DNA of 23,294 nt. It comes from Euglena gracilis. Its lineage: Eukaryota; Euglenozoa; Euglenophyceae; Euglenales; Euglenaceae. The number at the start of each line of letters is the position of its first letter. Positions within the stretch are counted from its first letter, which is position 1. The position numbers were made by a program, and so were the translations under genes. A model generated the notes under the pieces. That model made no database searches. It saw only the letters and a list, made by a program, of their open reading frames with translations, and was not told where the DNA came from. The stretch is taken from assembly GCA_900893395.1 (NCBI GenBank), contig CAAHFI010851876.1, positions 1-23,294 on the forward strand, written 5' to 3'. This document shows positions 1-9,687 of this stretch, piece after piece.

Positions 1-15
1 CCAGTGCCCTTGTGG

Positions 16-39
16 CCCCCCGCCGAAGGTGGCGGGGGG
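16..39. other. Perfect GC hairpin
   Basis: A 9-bp perfect inverted repeat, CCCCCCGCC at 16-24 against GGCGGGGGG at 31-39, closes over a 6-base loop. It would form a very stable stem in RNA or single-stranded DNA. No gene is seen beside it, so its role is unknown; chance in a genome rich in C and G runs is possible. Confidence 0.7.
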
Positions 40-1330
40 GGTGCACTTTTATTTGGACCCTGCGCAAACAAAAGCTAAAACTCACTTGTGCAAAGAAATG
101 TAAACTTCAATCACTTACGCCATCACAAAAGTGAGTTGCGAAGAAAAAGCAATTTCTCACCTCCATTGTTTCCCAGACGCTGAAAAAAGTATTTGCTCGA
201 TGTGCACCACGCCTCGGTGAAGCAAGGTCTCCTGATTCTGTTTTAAATATTCTCCTTGCTTTTCCATCTCCCTCAATGGATCCTGCCTGCCGACAGAGAG
301 AGTTTCCGAGCAGCTGCATTTGCAGCGAAAATCAGGGAATCATTACTCAGTCTGAAACAAACATATTCGGGGTAAAAGAAAACTCGGCACACCAGCTCCT
401 TTGCGAAATTGCACAAGAACTTACACTGTTTCAATATCCCATTCAGTGGCAATGTTCCCCTTTGTTCATGAAAAAGTTGGGTGGCCAACTTCCTTCCTTC
501 GTAAAAACCTGGAAAAATGCATCTTCGACACCGTCTCCCAGAGCCCTTCCCTGTTGACTGGCTGTGAGTCCTGAAACCTGAAACCCAACTCAGTCACACT
601 GACCACTCTAAAGACACCTGCTATTCTCAATCCCCCTGCTGCACCTCTCAACCTCCCAAACTGGTGCACTGTATATTTTTCTTCACTGGTCCAATCTCCT
701 GGTGTGAGAGTCCATGCAGGGGCCAAAAGGCCTGAAGCAAAGATAAATCTCTTTCACGGGGGTTTTGCCGGTTTGAAAAACGTAAATGGGAAGCCTGTTT
801 TCCAAGAGTTTTTGGGCACGCTGCAAGCACCAAGATAAGCAGCCCCAGGAAATGCCAATCAGCCCCTTTTCCATGTTTTCACGTGTGTTTCACAATTGAT
901 ACTCGGGAAAACATCGTCTCCATCAATCGCCGAAAACGTGCCACCAGCCGAAACAGCTGGAGAAAAGGGGTATTAGGCAGCTTCCTGGGGTCACTAAAAC
1001 AAACCAGCTGGCAGGGTGAATCGCACTTTCTGCGACAAGAAATGAAGCAGAAAAAAGAAGTCCGTGGCCAGGGCAAGCAGGCACTGCCCCCCCAGGGGGT
1101 TAGTGCGTGCCTGTACCTCCCGAAGTCGGCTAAGCATGGCCTTTTCCCGGGCTTCAGCATCTTCCGCGCCGGAGTGCCTTGGCCGAACGTTTTGGCCATG
1201 TGCCCCCCAGGGTCGGGTCTGGTTGCCTTGGACACCCCTCCCATTTGGCCTCGCCATAAAATTCACACCATCAAAGATACAAACAAAAAAAGAAGAAAAA
1301 ACAGTCTGTATGCCCAACCAGGTGTCTCAC
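40..1330. other. Stretch without a supported gene
   Basis: I find no convincing exon here. Roughly 60-900 is free of long C/G runs and holds short overlapping open frames on both strands, for example 276-557 plus and 466-726 minus. Neither has a recognisable motif or splice context. After about 1070, C-rich patches typical of the introns in this window resume. Confidence 0.5.
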
Positions 1331-1467
1331 AGTGCATCAGGCGGGACTGGGAGGCCGGCCCCCACCGGCGCGCGACCTTCGGCGTCCGCCCGTCAAACCC
1401 CAGGGCGTACTCCTCCTCCCCCTCCTCAAACGCCAGCTGGGCCGGACCGCAATGGCCCCACCGCCGC
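1331..1467 (-). CDS. Internal exon of unknown protein (SPRY-like by eye, weak)
   Basis: This island has one clearly better frame, with almost every codon ending in G or C. It reads through QLAFEEGEEEYALGFDGRTP and then PKVARRWGPASQSRLMH. A pyrimidine-containing acceptor (GTGCCCTCAG, ending at 1468) precedes it and a donor, CACT|GTGAGA, follows at 1330. The YALGFDG...W pattern faintly recalls SPRY domains, in which a GFDG-like motif precedes a Trp, but this is only a resemblance. It is the most downstream exon seen on this strand, so its gene continues past the left edge of the window. No frame break is seen within it. Confidence 0.6.
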
Positions 1468-2331
1468 CTGAGGGCACTAATGCACTGCCGGGTCACTTCC
1501 CCGCCCCGCCCAAACCCCACACTTGCGGCGCTTGGCCCAGGGCGGGACGCTGCAGGGCGAGTCGAGGCAGCGGGCTGGCAGCAAGCCTCCACTGCGGTCT
1601 GGAGGAAGCACCGGAGGGGGGGGGACATGGACCTGAAACGCGACGCAGAAAAAGGCAAACAAATGCATATCAGACTGGATGCATTTTGGGGATCTGGGCG
1701 TTCCCAAAAAAAATATATTCGTACTTTTAAGCGCATTACAAAAATGAGTAAGAAAACAAGATTTTTTTTAGCCGAAACTTTTCAAAAACGACAAATAAAA
1801 TTGCAAAAAACTTTGCCCAGAAGGAATGTATGCCAAAGAAGTGGGATCGCTAATTTTCCCAACGGAACAAACATACAAATGGGGCAAGGCACGTAAAAAT
1901 ACAGAAAACGAATGGGGTTTTGCACCTGCCCGTCCTTTGCTTGCTTATCCAAATAAATGATCACATGATTAAGAGTCCTTTCTTCCACCCAGCCAAATCC
2001 AATTGAGGGGAATAGGGTTTGGACTTCGACGTGGCAGACTGTGAGTTTGGTCATGCCGAAAATTTCCAGTGCAGAGTGTCAAAGCTCTTGGGCCAATAGG
2101 ATTGTAGTAGATACTTTCATATCCGTTTCCAACCCAAATAATCGCACAAAAAAATGCCCACCACAGGGGGGGGGGGCGCTTTGGGGAGGGGGATAAAACT
2201 GTGAAAACAAAGCATAAAAAGGACACCCTGGTCAACAGAAATCAATGAAATCAATCATCTTGCCAACCATTCACAGTCAAGGTCTATTGAGGTCCCCATA
2301 AGTGCCCACACTCGGGAAACTGTCAGGGGGT
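1468..2331. other. Probable intron or intergenic DNA
   Basis: The sequence is low-complexity, with A-rich patches near 1700-1900 and a G run near 2166. Open frames here are short, switch strand and lack splice-site support. If the flanking minus-strand exons (2463-2630 and 1331-1467) belong to one gene, this is the intron between them. Confidence 0.45.
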
Positions 2332-2462
2332 CGCACACACACAAAGACGCACACACAACACAACACATACACGCACGCACAACACACACACACACACACA
2401 CATGCACACACACGCGCGCGCACACACACCCGCACACACGCAAAGCACACGCACACACACAC
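2332..2462. repeat. (CA)n microsatellite, interrupted
   Basis: About 130 bp of CA dinucleotides is broken by CG, ATAC and AAAGA interruptions. Read on the minus strand it is a GT repeat and supplies the first bases of the presumed intron after the exon at 2463-2630. Open frames through it on either strand are low-complexity artefacts. Confidence 0.95.
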
Positions 2463-2630
2463 AAGTGGGGCTTGGATGCTTCGGCTGTCTGTTTGGCCCA
2501 CGCAGACTTGCACTTCGCGAGCTCTTCCTCGGTCTCCTCAAAGCTCATAAACGTGACGTCCATGTCCGAGATGGTCCCAATATCCAGGCTGCATTCTGGG
2601 GAGAGGGTCCACTCCGTGCCCAGTCGACCG
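2463..2630 (-). CDS. Internal exon of unknown protein with acidic helical stretch
   Basis: The minus-strand frame reads GRLGTEWTLSPECSLDIGTI, then DMDVTFMSFEETEEEL and AKCKSAWAKQTAEASKP. Amino-acid composition is protein-like, and the EETEEELAKCKSAWAKQ part should be a charged helix. The acceptor is AACAG just before 2630. Coding ends where the GT microsatellite begins, so the donor lies inside the repeat and its exact base is uncertain by a few positions. I do not recognise the family. No stop or frame change occurs inside the exon. Confidence 0.6.
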
Positions 2631-3763
2631 CTGTTGATACATTCCAATGTGGCAATGCAGGTCATCAGATTGGGCAAATTTTATTCTCTGTATTGGGGGA
2701 GGGAGTCACTTTCCACTTTTTAAAACCCAGACCATCAGTCCGGAAAAACACCAGTCAGTCACCCCTCAGGGATGGCAAAAACCAGGCTTCAGCATCCAAT
2801 AACATAATGAATTTTTCAGCCCCCTCTCAGCAGGGGAGGAGGGACGTTTGGGTGGGACGCAAATACGTTGAGGTGTGCAGGTAGAAGTCTTCGGAAACAT
2901 GCAATAAATTAATAACCTGTGGAATATTTGGACTGGGAGGGGCTTGGGTCTTGGCCAAAAATAGCAAGGAAATATTTCAAAGTCTTGGGCAAAACCCCCT
3001 GAAAAAGTTTGAAGCCTCCCAAGATTAAAAGTTTCGAAATTTACGGAACAAATTCAGAAATTGTATCCTGTCAAAATTAGGATTTGAATTCATATGAGAT
3101 TTACCAACACAAAAATTTGAATTATTCAAATCTAGAATTGGGACCAGAGGGTTCTCAGGGCTTGGGGGGGGGTCCTGACCCACCCGAGGTATTAAATATG
3201 TTCCTGAGAAGCTCGCAAATCAATTTGAATTTTACTGGACGGTTTAATTGACAAAAAGAACGAAATAGAAAGTAGAAATTCAAGATGCCAAGATGATTCA
3301 AAGCTTTCTTTTGAAATCACATTAATGAAAATTCGTTGTTTGACAACCTCTCTTACTAAATATTTGGTACGAGCTAATCAAAAACCTCCAGAAACAAATT
3401 TAAAAGCTTCTAAAGATCTACAAAATGGCTTAGCTATCAAATCAATTTAATAAGTCATTTCTCGAGACGCCCACATTTTCTGGCATTTTGCGGGGGGGGG
3501 GTGCAGAAAGATTGGTTGGGCGAAATTGAACAAACAGAAATCTCTCCAATATGTCTGGCATTTTTTTTGTTGGGATCTCCAGATTTGTCCTGAAATTTTG
3601 AAAAGTTACCCATTTTTTTCCTTCAGACATTCATCAGATTGGTGCAAAGATGGAGGAAACCTTTTTTAAAAGTTTGGGGAGGGCAGGTGGGTGGGAGCCC
3701 CCCCCCCGGGTGGCAGTCGGGTCGGGCAAGTGGGTACCCCTCCCAGTTCACCCACATGGGTTA
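2631..3763. other. Probable intron or intergenic DNA, AT-rich
   Basis: From about 2890 to 3660 this is among the more AT-rich stretches of the window, with frequent stops in all frames and no exon-like island. G runs occur near 3162 and 3490. Nothing functional is seen. Confidence 0.5.
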
Positions 3764-3856
3764 TCAGAATACGTCACTGAGGTCAACAAGAACGATGCAT
3801 CGCCTTGTCCGTGGAGAGCTGGCAACTGAATACAGCACCAGCGAACCGATGGCAAC
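3764..3856 (-). CDS. Possible terminal exon
   Basis: A minus-strand stretch after the acceptor GGGGTTCAG reads VAIGSLVLYSVASSPRTRR, then CIVLVDLSDVF, and meets a TGA at 3764-3766. The alternation of hydrophobic residues suggests two beta strands. It is short, with weaker third-position bias than the other islands, so it may be chance. If real it closes a gene on this strand and the exons further left belong to a different gene. Confidence 0.3.
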   Translation of the reverse strand, partial: VAIGSLVLYSVASSPRTRRCIVLVDLSDVF

Positions 3857-4319
3857 CTGAACCCCGGGAGGGTCCGCCTCGCATGCCTCCGTCCCTGTCC
3901 CACCCCATCCAACGCGCAGAACCCGAAATCTCCGCGAACCGCCCGGCGGCGGGCGGGGGGGGGGGGGGGCAGGCACAGCGTCGGCGGGGGCACGGCCACG
4001 ACGAGGGCCGGCCGGCCCCCGGGCTCCCGCTGGGCGCGCCAGCACGCCGCCTCAGCCCCAGGCTGGATTTGGCCAACCCCAGAGAGGGGGGGGGGGGAGG
4101 GGCGCCCTGGGGTGCCTGAGCCGGCAGGTACTGCTCACTCCTCTGTGCCCGGCCGCGGGCCAAAAAAAAAGGGCCCGAAAGGGGCTTTTCTCGGCTTCGG
4201 GCGCCTTGAGCGCTGGAAGTGCCTTGGCTGAATGCCCAGGCACCTGGCGCCTTCGGCCATGTGGCAGGGGGGGATCTGGATTCCTTGGAGTGGCAGGCGC
4301 CCCCCCCCCCGTGGTGGGG

Positions 4320-4461
4320 TCGGCCGTTCCTTCAAATTCCGCCTGCTCCACACCGGCGGCCCCCAGCAGGTCCACCTTCTCGTCCCGAGGAACAGCGTCT
4401 CCCCCTGGCCCACGATGCCCGCCGCCCGCAGGCCCCAACCCATGCCAGGCATGAGGGGCTG
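4320..4461 (-). CDS. Exon-like island with one frame change
   Basis: After a strong acceptor (CCTCCTTCCCAG) the minus strand reads PGMGWGLRAAGIVGQGETLF up to LG in one frame. It then continues as DEKVDLLGAAGVEQAEFEGT in another. The change falls at a GGG run near 4382-4384, and one further G would make the two halves continuous. Both halves show good third-position G/C preference. The product is unknown. No clear GT donor is found near 4320; the next usable one is around 4243, so the right-hand coding limit is uncertain. An assembly homopolymer error or a decaying exon would both explain the break. Confidence 0.45.
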
Positions 4462-5081
4462 CTGGGAAGGAGGGCACCGTCGGGGGCCCCAAAGGGCCTC
4501 GGGATGCCCTCTTGGGTGATTTTGTTTCTCCACGCCGATCCCCACTGAATGGCTGGGCGGGGTAACAAGTTGCTGGCCATCTTTTTGCCCCCCCCGCCAA
4601 GTTGGAACCCCCCAAATACCCCTGCCCCCGACTTCGGCTGCCGAAGAAAAAATACCTTCAGGTGTATTATTGGAGGGTGCGACCCATTCCGATGTGATGA
4701 TGCATCAATATGTCTGTTGACACTCACATTTATCCCTTCGATGCATATCTCAATGTGATTTGCACATCCTTTGTTGAATCCTGCCGAGGGCTGTCTCGAC
4801 GGACCCGACAAACACGTAGGCCTGGGGTGGCCCAACCTCCGTTGGAGGCCTGGTCAGACTTTCGAGACAGTTTTGGCGTCGCGGGACAACAGTGCAAGAG
4901 GCAGCGCCACCGCAACTGCACGTCTGCCTCAGTAAAGTGCACAGGGAACCTCGCCAACCTTCCACCCCAACCTGCTGCGGCTATCAGTCAATCTGGCTGA
5001 TTCGAGGGTCTGACGAAAATTAAAAAAAAGTATTAACACATCGTGCAGGCGGGAGATGCAGACAGCCGACTGCAGCCCCAC
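4462..5081. other. Stretch without a supported gene
   Basis: C-rich to about 4630, then mixed composition. Open frames of 70-96 codons exist on both strands between 4710 and 5000, but none has splice context or a recognisable motif. Probably intronic between the islands at 5082-5343 and 4320-4461. Confidence 0.4.
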
Positions 5082-5343
5082 CTGCCGCCGGGCCGGACGT
5101 GGCCGTACCGCACTGCGCCGCGGTCGAACAAGAACAACTGCTCCGCGGCCTCCGTCCCCTTCCGGTCGATGGCCCGCCACTTGCCGACCCGGCGGCGGGG
5201 GCAGCGGGGGTGGCGGGGTGGTGGGCTCGCGGACGGCCTCCGCCACAGGGGGTGCGGCGAGCAGCAGCGCCGCGGCCTTCTCCGCCTGCACGGCCGCCTC
5301 GTAGCTGCTGGGCACCGCCGCCAGGCGCCTCCGCGAAACCGCG
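5082..5343 (-). CDS. Exon-like island, Ala/Pro-rich then basic segment
   Basis: The first part reads RRRLAAVPSSYEAAVQAEKA, then ALLLAAPPVAEAVREP, and a proline run. The second part, in another frame, reads VGKWRAIDRKGTEAAEQLFL, then FDRGAVRYGHVRPGGR. The frame moves by one base within the C-rich proline stretch around 5185-5210. The second part ends on an excellent donor, GGCAG|GTGGGG, at 5081; an AG (GGCCCAG) precedes 5343. The first part looks like an Ala-rich helix followed by a Pro linker; the second is basic and aromatic. I do not recognise either. Third-position G/C preference is very strong throughout. Confidence 0.5.
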
Positions 5344-6422
5344 CTGGGCCGAGGCCACGATCGCAGGTGAGGATGGAGGGGGGGCATGAGTGAGGGGGTC
5401 CTGAAAGGTCTCTGACCAACTTTTTCCCAGCACTGCGGGGCCAACCTGGTAACTTGGTTGTGTGTATGCAAAGTACATATTTAGCAAAGTCGGAGGGTGC
5501 ACAGGATTCATAAGCCGTTGCATTCTGAAGAATGAAACGTAGAAAAAAAATAGACGTAGTGAGGAACTCTTCAACCCTCACGCAGTTTGTGAACAAGGCT
5601 TTTGTAAATGGGTCACGGGCTAAAGCCCCTGCCAAAAAATACTCCCAGGGTTCGTTTTTTTTTGGCCGAAATTCCAGCCCGGGGGGGGGTTATTATTAGG
5701 GGAGGAGGTATTAAGTCTTGAAAAATTTTGAAGTCCAAAAAAAAATGCCGAAGTGGATAAAAAGTCAAAATAAATGGCACAACGTCCTCCATCAGTACGT
5801 TTTCGAACCCCTCCTGCCTCGCACAGTGTTTTTTTAGCGGGGAGTGGTCAAAATGTACAAAAAAAACGAACAAAAACAGAACAGCGCATTCAGCAGTGCG
5901 ACCCCTGGATTGTGCTTTGCAACTCTTGGTGGCAACGCGTGCAAAATCCTTGATGCTTGATGGGGGGTGTATTAACTCCTCGATTGAACCCCCTCTAGTA
6001 CAATGGGCTTCCTTGCCGAACCCAGTGACAATCTCAAGGGGAAAGTTTGCACATTAAATGTGTCGGCGGGCAATACACGAAACAACCTAAAAAAAAAGCT
6101 TTAAAAATGGGGGCCAAGGTCGCAATTTAAACCCAAAGACCAATTCAGGGGGCCAAATTTAAATGAAAGGAGGAGGGGAAAGAGGGGGGGTCAGATGGCC
6201 TTCGTGCGGGGGGGGGTTGGCTGCAGGGTCCGAGGCACAGTGCAAGCGGGATGCAAGTCCGGAATCCAAACAGAGCAGGGCAGTGTATGAAACTATATCG
6301 AGTGAGGAATGACACTGACACTGACACAGGACTTAGACCCCGAGGGCTGTGCAGGCAACAAACTCGCCGGCAGGAGGTGTTCAAGGCACAGGAACTCGGA
6401 GGGGAAGCCCTGCCACGTCGTT
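5344..6422. other. Probable intron or intergenic DNA
   Basis: Low complexity with several A runs and G runs (for example near 5681, 6184 and 6207). No exon-like island on either strand. Confidence 0.5.
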
Positions 6423-6426
6423 TCAC

Positions 6427-6529
6427 AGGAGGTGCCTGCCCTCCACCCGCCGCAGCAGTCGGATGCGGATGTACTCCTCCGGCAACTCGGCCTCGTGGTC
6501 CTCCGGCTTGTGCACCGCGAGCCATGCCC
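6427..6529 (-). CDS. Exon of unknown protein
   Basis: The minus strand reads GAWLAVHKPEDHEAELPEEY, then IRIRLLRRVEGRHLL, and reaches either a TGA at 6423-6425 or a donor CCT|GTGAAA one base earlier. Coding preference is clear in this frame only. EYIRIRLL is a probable beta strand. The acceptor (GCAAGCCAG) is poor and lies next to a CCAG repeat. It may be a last exon or an internal one. Family not recognised. Confidence 0.45.
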
Positions 6530-6550
6530 CTGGCTTGCCAATGCCACCGC

Positions 6551-6634
6551 CCAGTCAGTCAGCCAAGCCAGAGTGCCGGCCTGCCCACCAGCCAGCCAGT
6601 CCATCCACCAGCCGGCCTGTCAGTGCACCAGTCA

Positions 6635-6670
<36 letters not shown>
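6551..6670. repeat. CCAG/TCAG tetranucleotide repeat
   Basis: Imperfect CCAG and TCAG units are densest at 6584-6670. A shorter patch of the same units recurs near 6755-6775. Frames through it give Gln/Pro/Ser repeats that should not be read as protein. Confidence 0.9.
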
Positions 6671-6671
<1 letters not shown>

Positions 6672-6794
6672 GAGAAAGTGCCCTTCCCCCGGAAAGATAC
6701 CATACCGAGTGCCGACCATCTGACTGATTGACCGGCAAACTGGTGGTGACTGACTTGTCAGCCAGTCAGTCACCTGCCTGGGCAGACAGGACAC

Positions 6795-6985
6795 GCGCTA
6801 AGCCATGGCATGGCCTGGGCCCAGAACGACCACAGCTTGGCGTCCAGCCGATGTTCCACGAGATCGTTGGCCAGGAACGCCCGAATCTGACGTGCCACTT
6901 CCAGGTTGTCTCGGGCATTCCCCCCGGGGTGCTGGGCGACGCATCACGGAACAGCGTGGACATGTTCAGCCACTTCGATGTCTTT
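6795..6985 (-). CDS. Exon-like island with frame change at a G6 run
   Basis: After an acceptor following CCTCTCCATTTGAG, the minus strand reads WLNMSTLFRDASPSTPGG. In a neighbouring frame it continues NARDNLEVARQIRAFLANDL, then VEHRLDAKLWSFWAQA. The switch is at a run of six G (minus strand, about 6920-6925), and one more G would restore continuity. The second half is strongly helical, with Arg/Leu/Trp spacing typical of a globular protein. A donor candidate is AGCGC|GTGTCC near 6794. Function unknown. Confidence 0.45.
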
Positions 6986-7468
6986 CTCAAATGGAGAGGA
7001 GAAATGTTGGGAGCAGTGTTTCTTGCTAATTTATTGGTTGGTGCCTTACCTCTCATTCAATGTTTGCTTCCAGGCTGTTTGAAGTTAAAATGGTCCGTGT
7101 TTTCGGGCACCCCCCCCCCGAACTGGTCAGAGAAGCCACGGGAAAGGTTTAATCGTCAGATGCCACTGCGACCACCAAAGATAGTTCACACCTTCCACAA
7201 TATATGCATGACAAACAAGCGAGGGAAAAGAAAAGTGCAAAGGCACCCGCGCCCCCTTGCCCACCGAGCGAGTTCCTACAATGCCTGACGGGGGGGTCAT
7301 ACGCACCCCCTGACCCTCAACCCCCGACCGGGGAGTGGTCGGTAAATGGCGTTGGTCAGTGGGCAAGGAGGGGGGGGAGGTAATGAATAGCTCAATAATA
7401 AGGCGTTTCCACCCAAGTGGAAACCATAATAATAATACACGAGAGACAAAGTGAGGCCAAAAAAAAAC

Positions 7469-7597
7469 GCCCGGAGGGAATGGGCGGCGTCCATCGCATA
7501 CAGATGCACATTGTGCGACCCGGAGAACAGCAGGTACCGCGTGGATTTCTTGTCGCCGGTCATATTGATCTGGCTCATTGCGTCGCTGAACAACACC
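7469..7597 (-). CDS. Exon with SGSHNV motif, beta-propeller-like
   Basis: Following the acceptor CTTAG (or TTCAG 12 bases on), the minus strand reads VLFSDAMSQINMTGDKKSTR, then YLLFSGSHNVHLYAMDAA and HSLRA. The donor candidate is GGGC|GTTTTT at 7468. The segment YLLFSGSHNVHLYAMD resembles one blade of a beta-propeller, with a strand, a turn, then a second strand. I also considered the catalytic loop of histidine acid phosphatases, but the expected HD is HN here. A related SHNV-containing segment lies at about 15264-15415. Family assignment is a guess. Confidence 0.5.
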
Positions 7598-7599
7598 CT

Positions 7600-7659
7600 A
7601 AGGTCCCACCCCAGAAGGGTCCTCTACACAAGGTCCCACCCCAGAAGGGTCCTCTCACA
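7600..7659. repeat. Two-copy 30-bp tandem duplication
   Basis: Two units, 7600-7629 and 7630-7659, begin AAGGTCCCACCCCAGAAGGG and differ only in the last bases. They abut the acceptor of the exon at 7469-7597, so on the minus strand the duplicated unit supplies the pyrimidine-poor end of the presumed intron. Confidence 0.95.
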
Positions 7660-7891
7660 CCATTGCTGAAGGTATGTCCGACCGGGTGAGGTCAGCCAAA
7701 AATGGCCGAAGGTGGCCCACCCAGCTCCAAAAAGGCACCAGAATCTCTTTGGAAATAAATGCCCAAAGTTAAAGTGACCCCCAGGGGGGTCGGTGGCAAT
7801 GGGATATGAAACCAGTCAGTCACTTTCAACCCCCCCCCTGGATCGGTCACTCTGGCCGCTCAGCCAAAAAATGGCCCCCAAATCAATCAAC

Positions 7892-8091
7892 CATTGGATT
7901 TTGCCAGCCGAGAATCTCCAGCACTGGGCAGGATATTCTCCAGCTGAAGCGACCCCCTGATCTGGCTGATGAACACGCTGAACTCCTCCTCGGGGAAGGT
8001 GAGCACCTCCACCACCTGTGCGAGGGTCGCTTCCACAGCTCCCCGAGCGGGATGCTCCCCAGGGAGGCTGCCTGCTCTTCCTCCTCGTTGG
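7892..8091 (-). CDS. Exon-like island, acidic helical, one frame change
   Basis: The minus strand reads RQANEEEEQAASLGSIPLGEL, then in another frame VEATLAQVVEVLTFPEEEF and SVFISQIRGSLQLENILPSA. One extra G (CTGGTGG in place of CTGTGG near 8037) would join the two frames seamlessly. An acceptor AAG precedes 8091 and a donor ATG|GTTGAT lies at 7891. The Glu-rich segment followed by amphipathic TLAQVVEVL and FSVFISQIRG suggests helices of a globular domain. It sits between the GAF-like exon (8.6 kb) and the SGSHNV exon (7.5 kb), but I cannot show that they are one gene. Confidence 0.5.
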
Positions 8092-8499
8092 CTTGCCGGC
8101 AGGGAGCCGCCCAACCGTACGCCCAGGCATCCCATTCTTCATTCAATTGTATCCGATCACATTCGCTCTTGGGCGTGCACCGTTCTTGTTTGCAGTGGTC
8201 AAACAGCAACATGTCTTGTCATTAATGGGCTTTGACTTCGGGAATGGTTAGCGAGATGGATGGAAAGCTCAGTGGAACAGCTCCTTGGAGAAATTTTCAG
8301 CCAAAGTCAAACATCCAGGTGGTGCATGCACGCTTCCATTTTGGGCCCTCAATCCACTCTCAATAAAGTGAATTCGAGTCTCCATCATTTTCCCACCACA
8401 GCAACCCTGTGCAGAAGTAAAACAGCTGACTACCAACAGTTTGCCGACGTCTGCAGCAGGACAAATGCATGAGCCGAATCGTGTATGGCGAAGAGGGAG
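8092..8499. other. Probable intron
   Basis: No exon-like island and no strong repeats. The GAF-like frame stays open for some distance below 8500 but loses its third-position preference. Lies between two minus-strand exon islands. Confidence 0.4.
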
Positions 8500-8689
8500 G
8501 GGCCCTGGGCCGTCCAGGTCCTCCGGGAGGGGGACCTCCTGGCGGTACGGGGCGTACGCCACGCAGCAGCCGGTGAGGGCGTTGCGGCGCAGCTCCCCCG
8601 TCGGCACCTTGAGCTCCTGCCCGCTGCTTTCGTCGACCAGCAGGGCGAACTTCCCCGTGAGGATGCAGGTGGCCGTTGGCATCTCCGCC
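8500..8689 (-). CDS. Exon encoding a GAF-like segment
   Basis: A textbook acceptor (CCACTTCCCCTTCGCAG) is followed by AEMPTATCILTGKFALLVDE, then SSGQELKVPTGELRR, NALTGCCVAYAPYRQEVPLP and EDLDGPG. Nearly all codons end in G or C. The order A-x-L-x-VDE, QEL, ELR, G-x-x-x-Y, V-x-LP is the pattern of GAF domains (strand with (V/L)D, basic/Leu strand, G-(I/C)-(A/V)-x-Y helix, then -V-x-IPD). GAF domains bind small ligands or mediate sensing in histidine kinases and phosphodiesterases. The match is by eye over about 60 residues. The 3' limit is uncertain: possible donors are at 8535 or well below 8500. Confidence 0.5.
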
Positions 8690-8820
8690 CTGCGAAGGGG
8701 AAGTGGGATTGAATGCGCCGGGAACGGACACACCTTTTTTGTGTTGCGTTCCCTTCTCGCTTCAAGTATGCTGAGCACCAACCAACCCACCTCCACCTCA
8801 CCACTCCCTCCCAGATGTTA

Positions 8821-8880
8821 CACCTAACCCTTCCCCTATCCATAACCCTAACCCTGAACCCTGACCCTATCCCTAACCGT
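8821..8880. repeat. Degenerate telomere-like CCCTAA tract
   Basis: A run of CCTAACCC, CCATAACCCTAACCCTGAACC and related units resembles the C-strand of TTAGGG-type telomeres with frequent substitutions. It is internal, with exon-like DNA on the left and repeats on the right, so it is an interstitial relic or a chance minisatellite rather than a chromosome end. Confidence 0.6.
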
Positions 8881-9687
8881 ACACCACACCCACACCCGAC
8901 CCTATACCCCAGGACCTCAACTTCACCTGGGTTCTTTCTGCGTAACCTGTCGTGGCATCATCTGAAAAATCGGCCCATACTGGATCCTGACAAACTACCT
9001 ACCACTCCCCCAAGGACTCAAGACAATTCAGCAAGTACAAAGGTAGGAGACAGGTCCCAATGAGGACAGGTCAGCGGGTTCAGTAAGCCAAGGAGACAGG
9101 TTTGCAAAGACAGAGCACAGTTTCGGGAAGTGGGTAATGCTTAACCCCCCCCAACTTCCCCAACTGACTTGCACCAACCAAAACATATTTTAACCCTTCC
9201 GGGGAAGAACAATGAAAGGCGTCCGGGACAATTTTCCTTCGGCAACAAAATGCCTAAAAAAATTTTTGGTACTTTTTTTTATGAGACCAACCATCATCAA
9301 AAATACCATTTTTGACAGATTTTGTCTAAAATTGCAGAAAAAAGGGAGTTTGGGATCATTTGGGGGGGTCAGCTTTTGACAAAAAAATTCCTTGACCTAT
9401 AAGACCCCCCCCCCGGCAGACAAACCAAACCTGATTCTATTGGCCCAGGGGGTTTGTAAGTGGGGGGGGGTCACTGACAAGGTGGCTAGAGCCAAATACC
9501 TGACAGTTTTTCGGGTATGGCATTCACAGAAAGTTTGAAAACAAAAATGACAAACCCCCCCCTTGTCTAAGCACTGGAAAAGAAGGGTGAGAACCGGGGG
9601 GGGGGGGGCTCAATTTGCCAAAATATGGGTAAGAACTAGGAGGGTGGTGCTCAGAGAAGAGAAAAAAAAACGTAATAATTTTAATTA

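Noticed and set aside
883-1896. Longest open frame in the window (337 codons, plus strand)
   Set aside because: It crosses the minus-strand exon at 1331-1467, which has far better codon bias and splice sites. The plus translation is basic and low-complexity, with no family resemblance.
2332-2462. Cys/Val-rich or His/Thr-rich small proteins across the CA repeat
   Set aside because: Pure translation of a dinucleotide repeat.
4710-5000. 96-codon plus-strand and 75-codon minus-strand frames
   Set aside because: They overlap antisense to each other with no codon bias, motif or splice support.
7469-7597. Histidine acid phosphatase catalytic loop (SGSHNV as a variant of SGHDT)
   Set aside because: The catalytic Asp position is Asn, no RHG motif is found upstream on this strand, and the 15.3 kb relative of the motif fits a structural repeat better.
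4320-8091. Programmed ribosomal frameshifting as the reason for the frame changes
   Set aside because: The sites share no common slippery heptamer or downstream structure, and the shifts are not all in the same direction.
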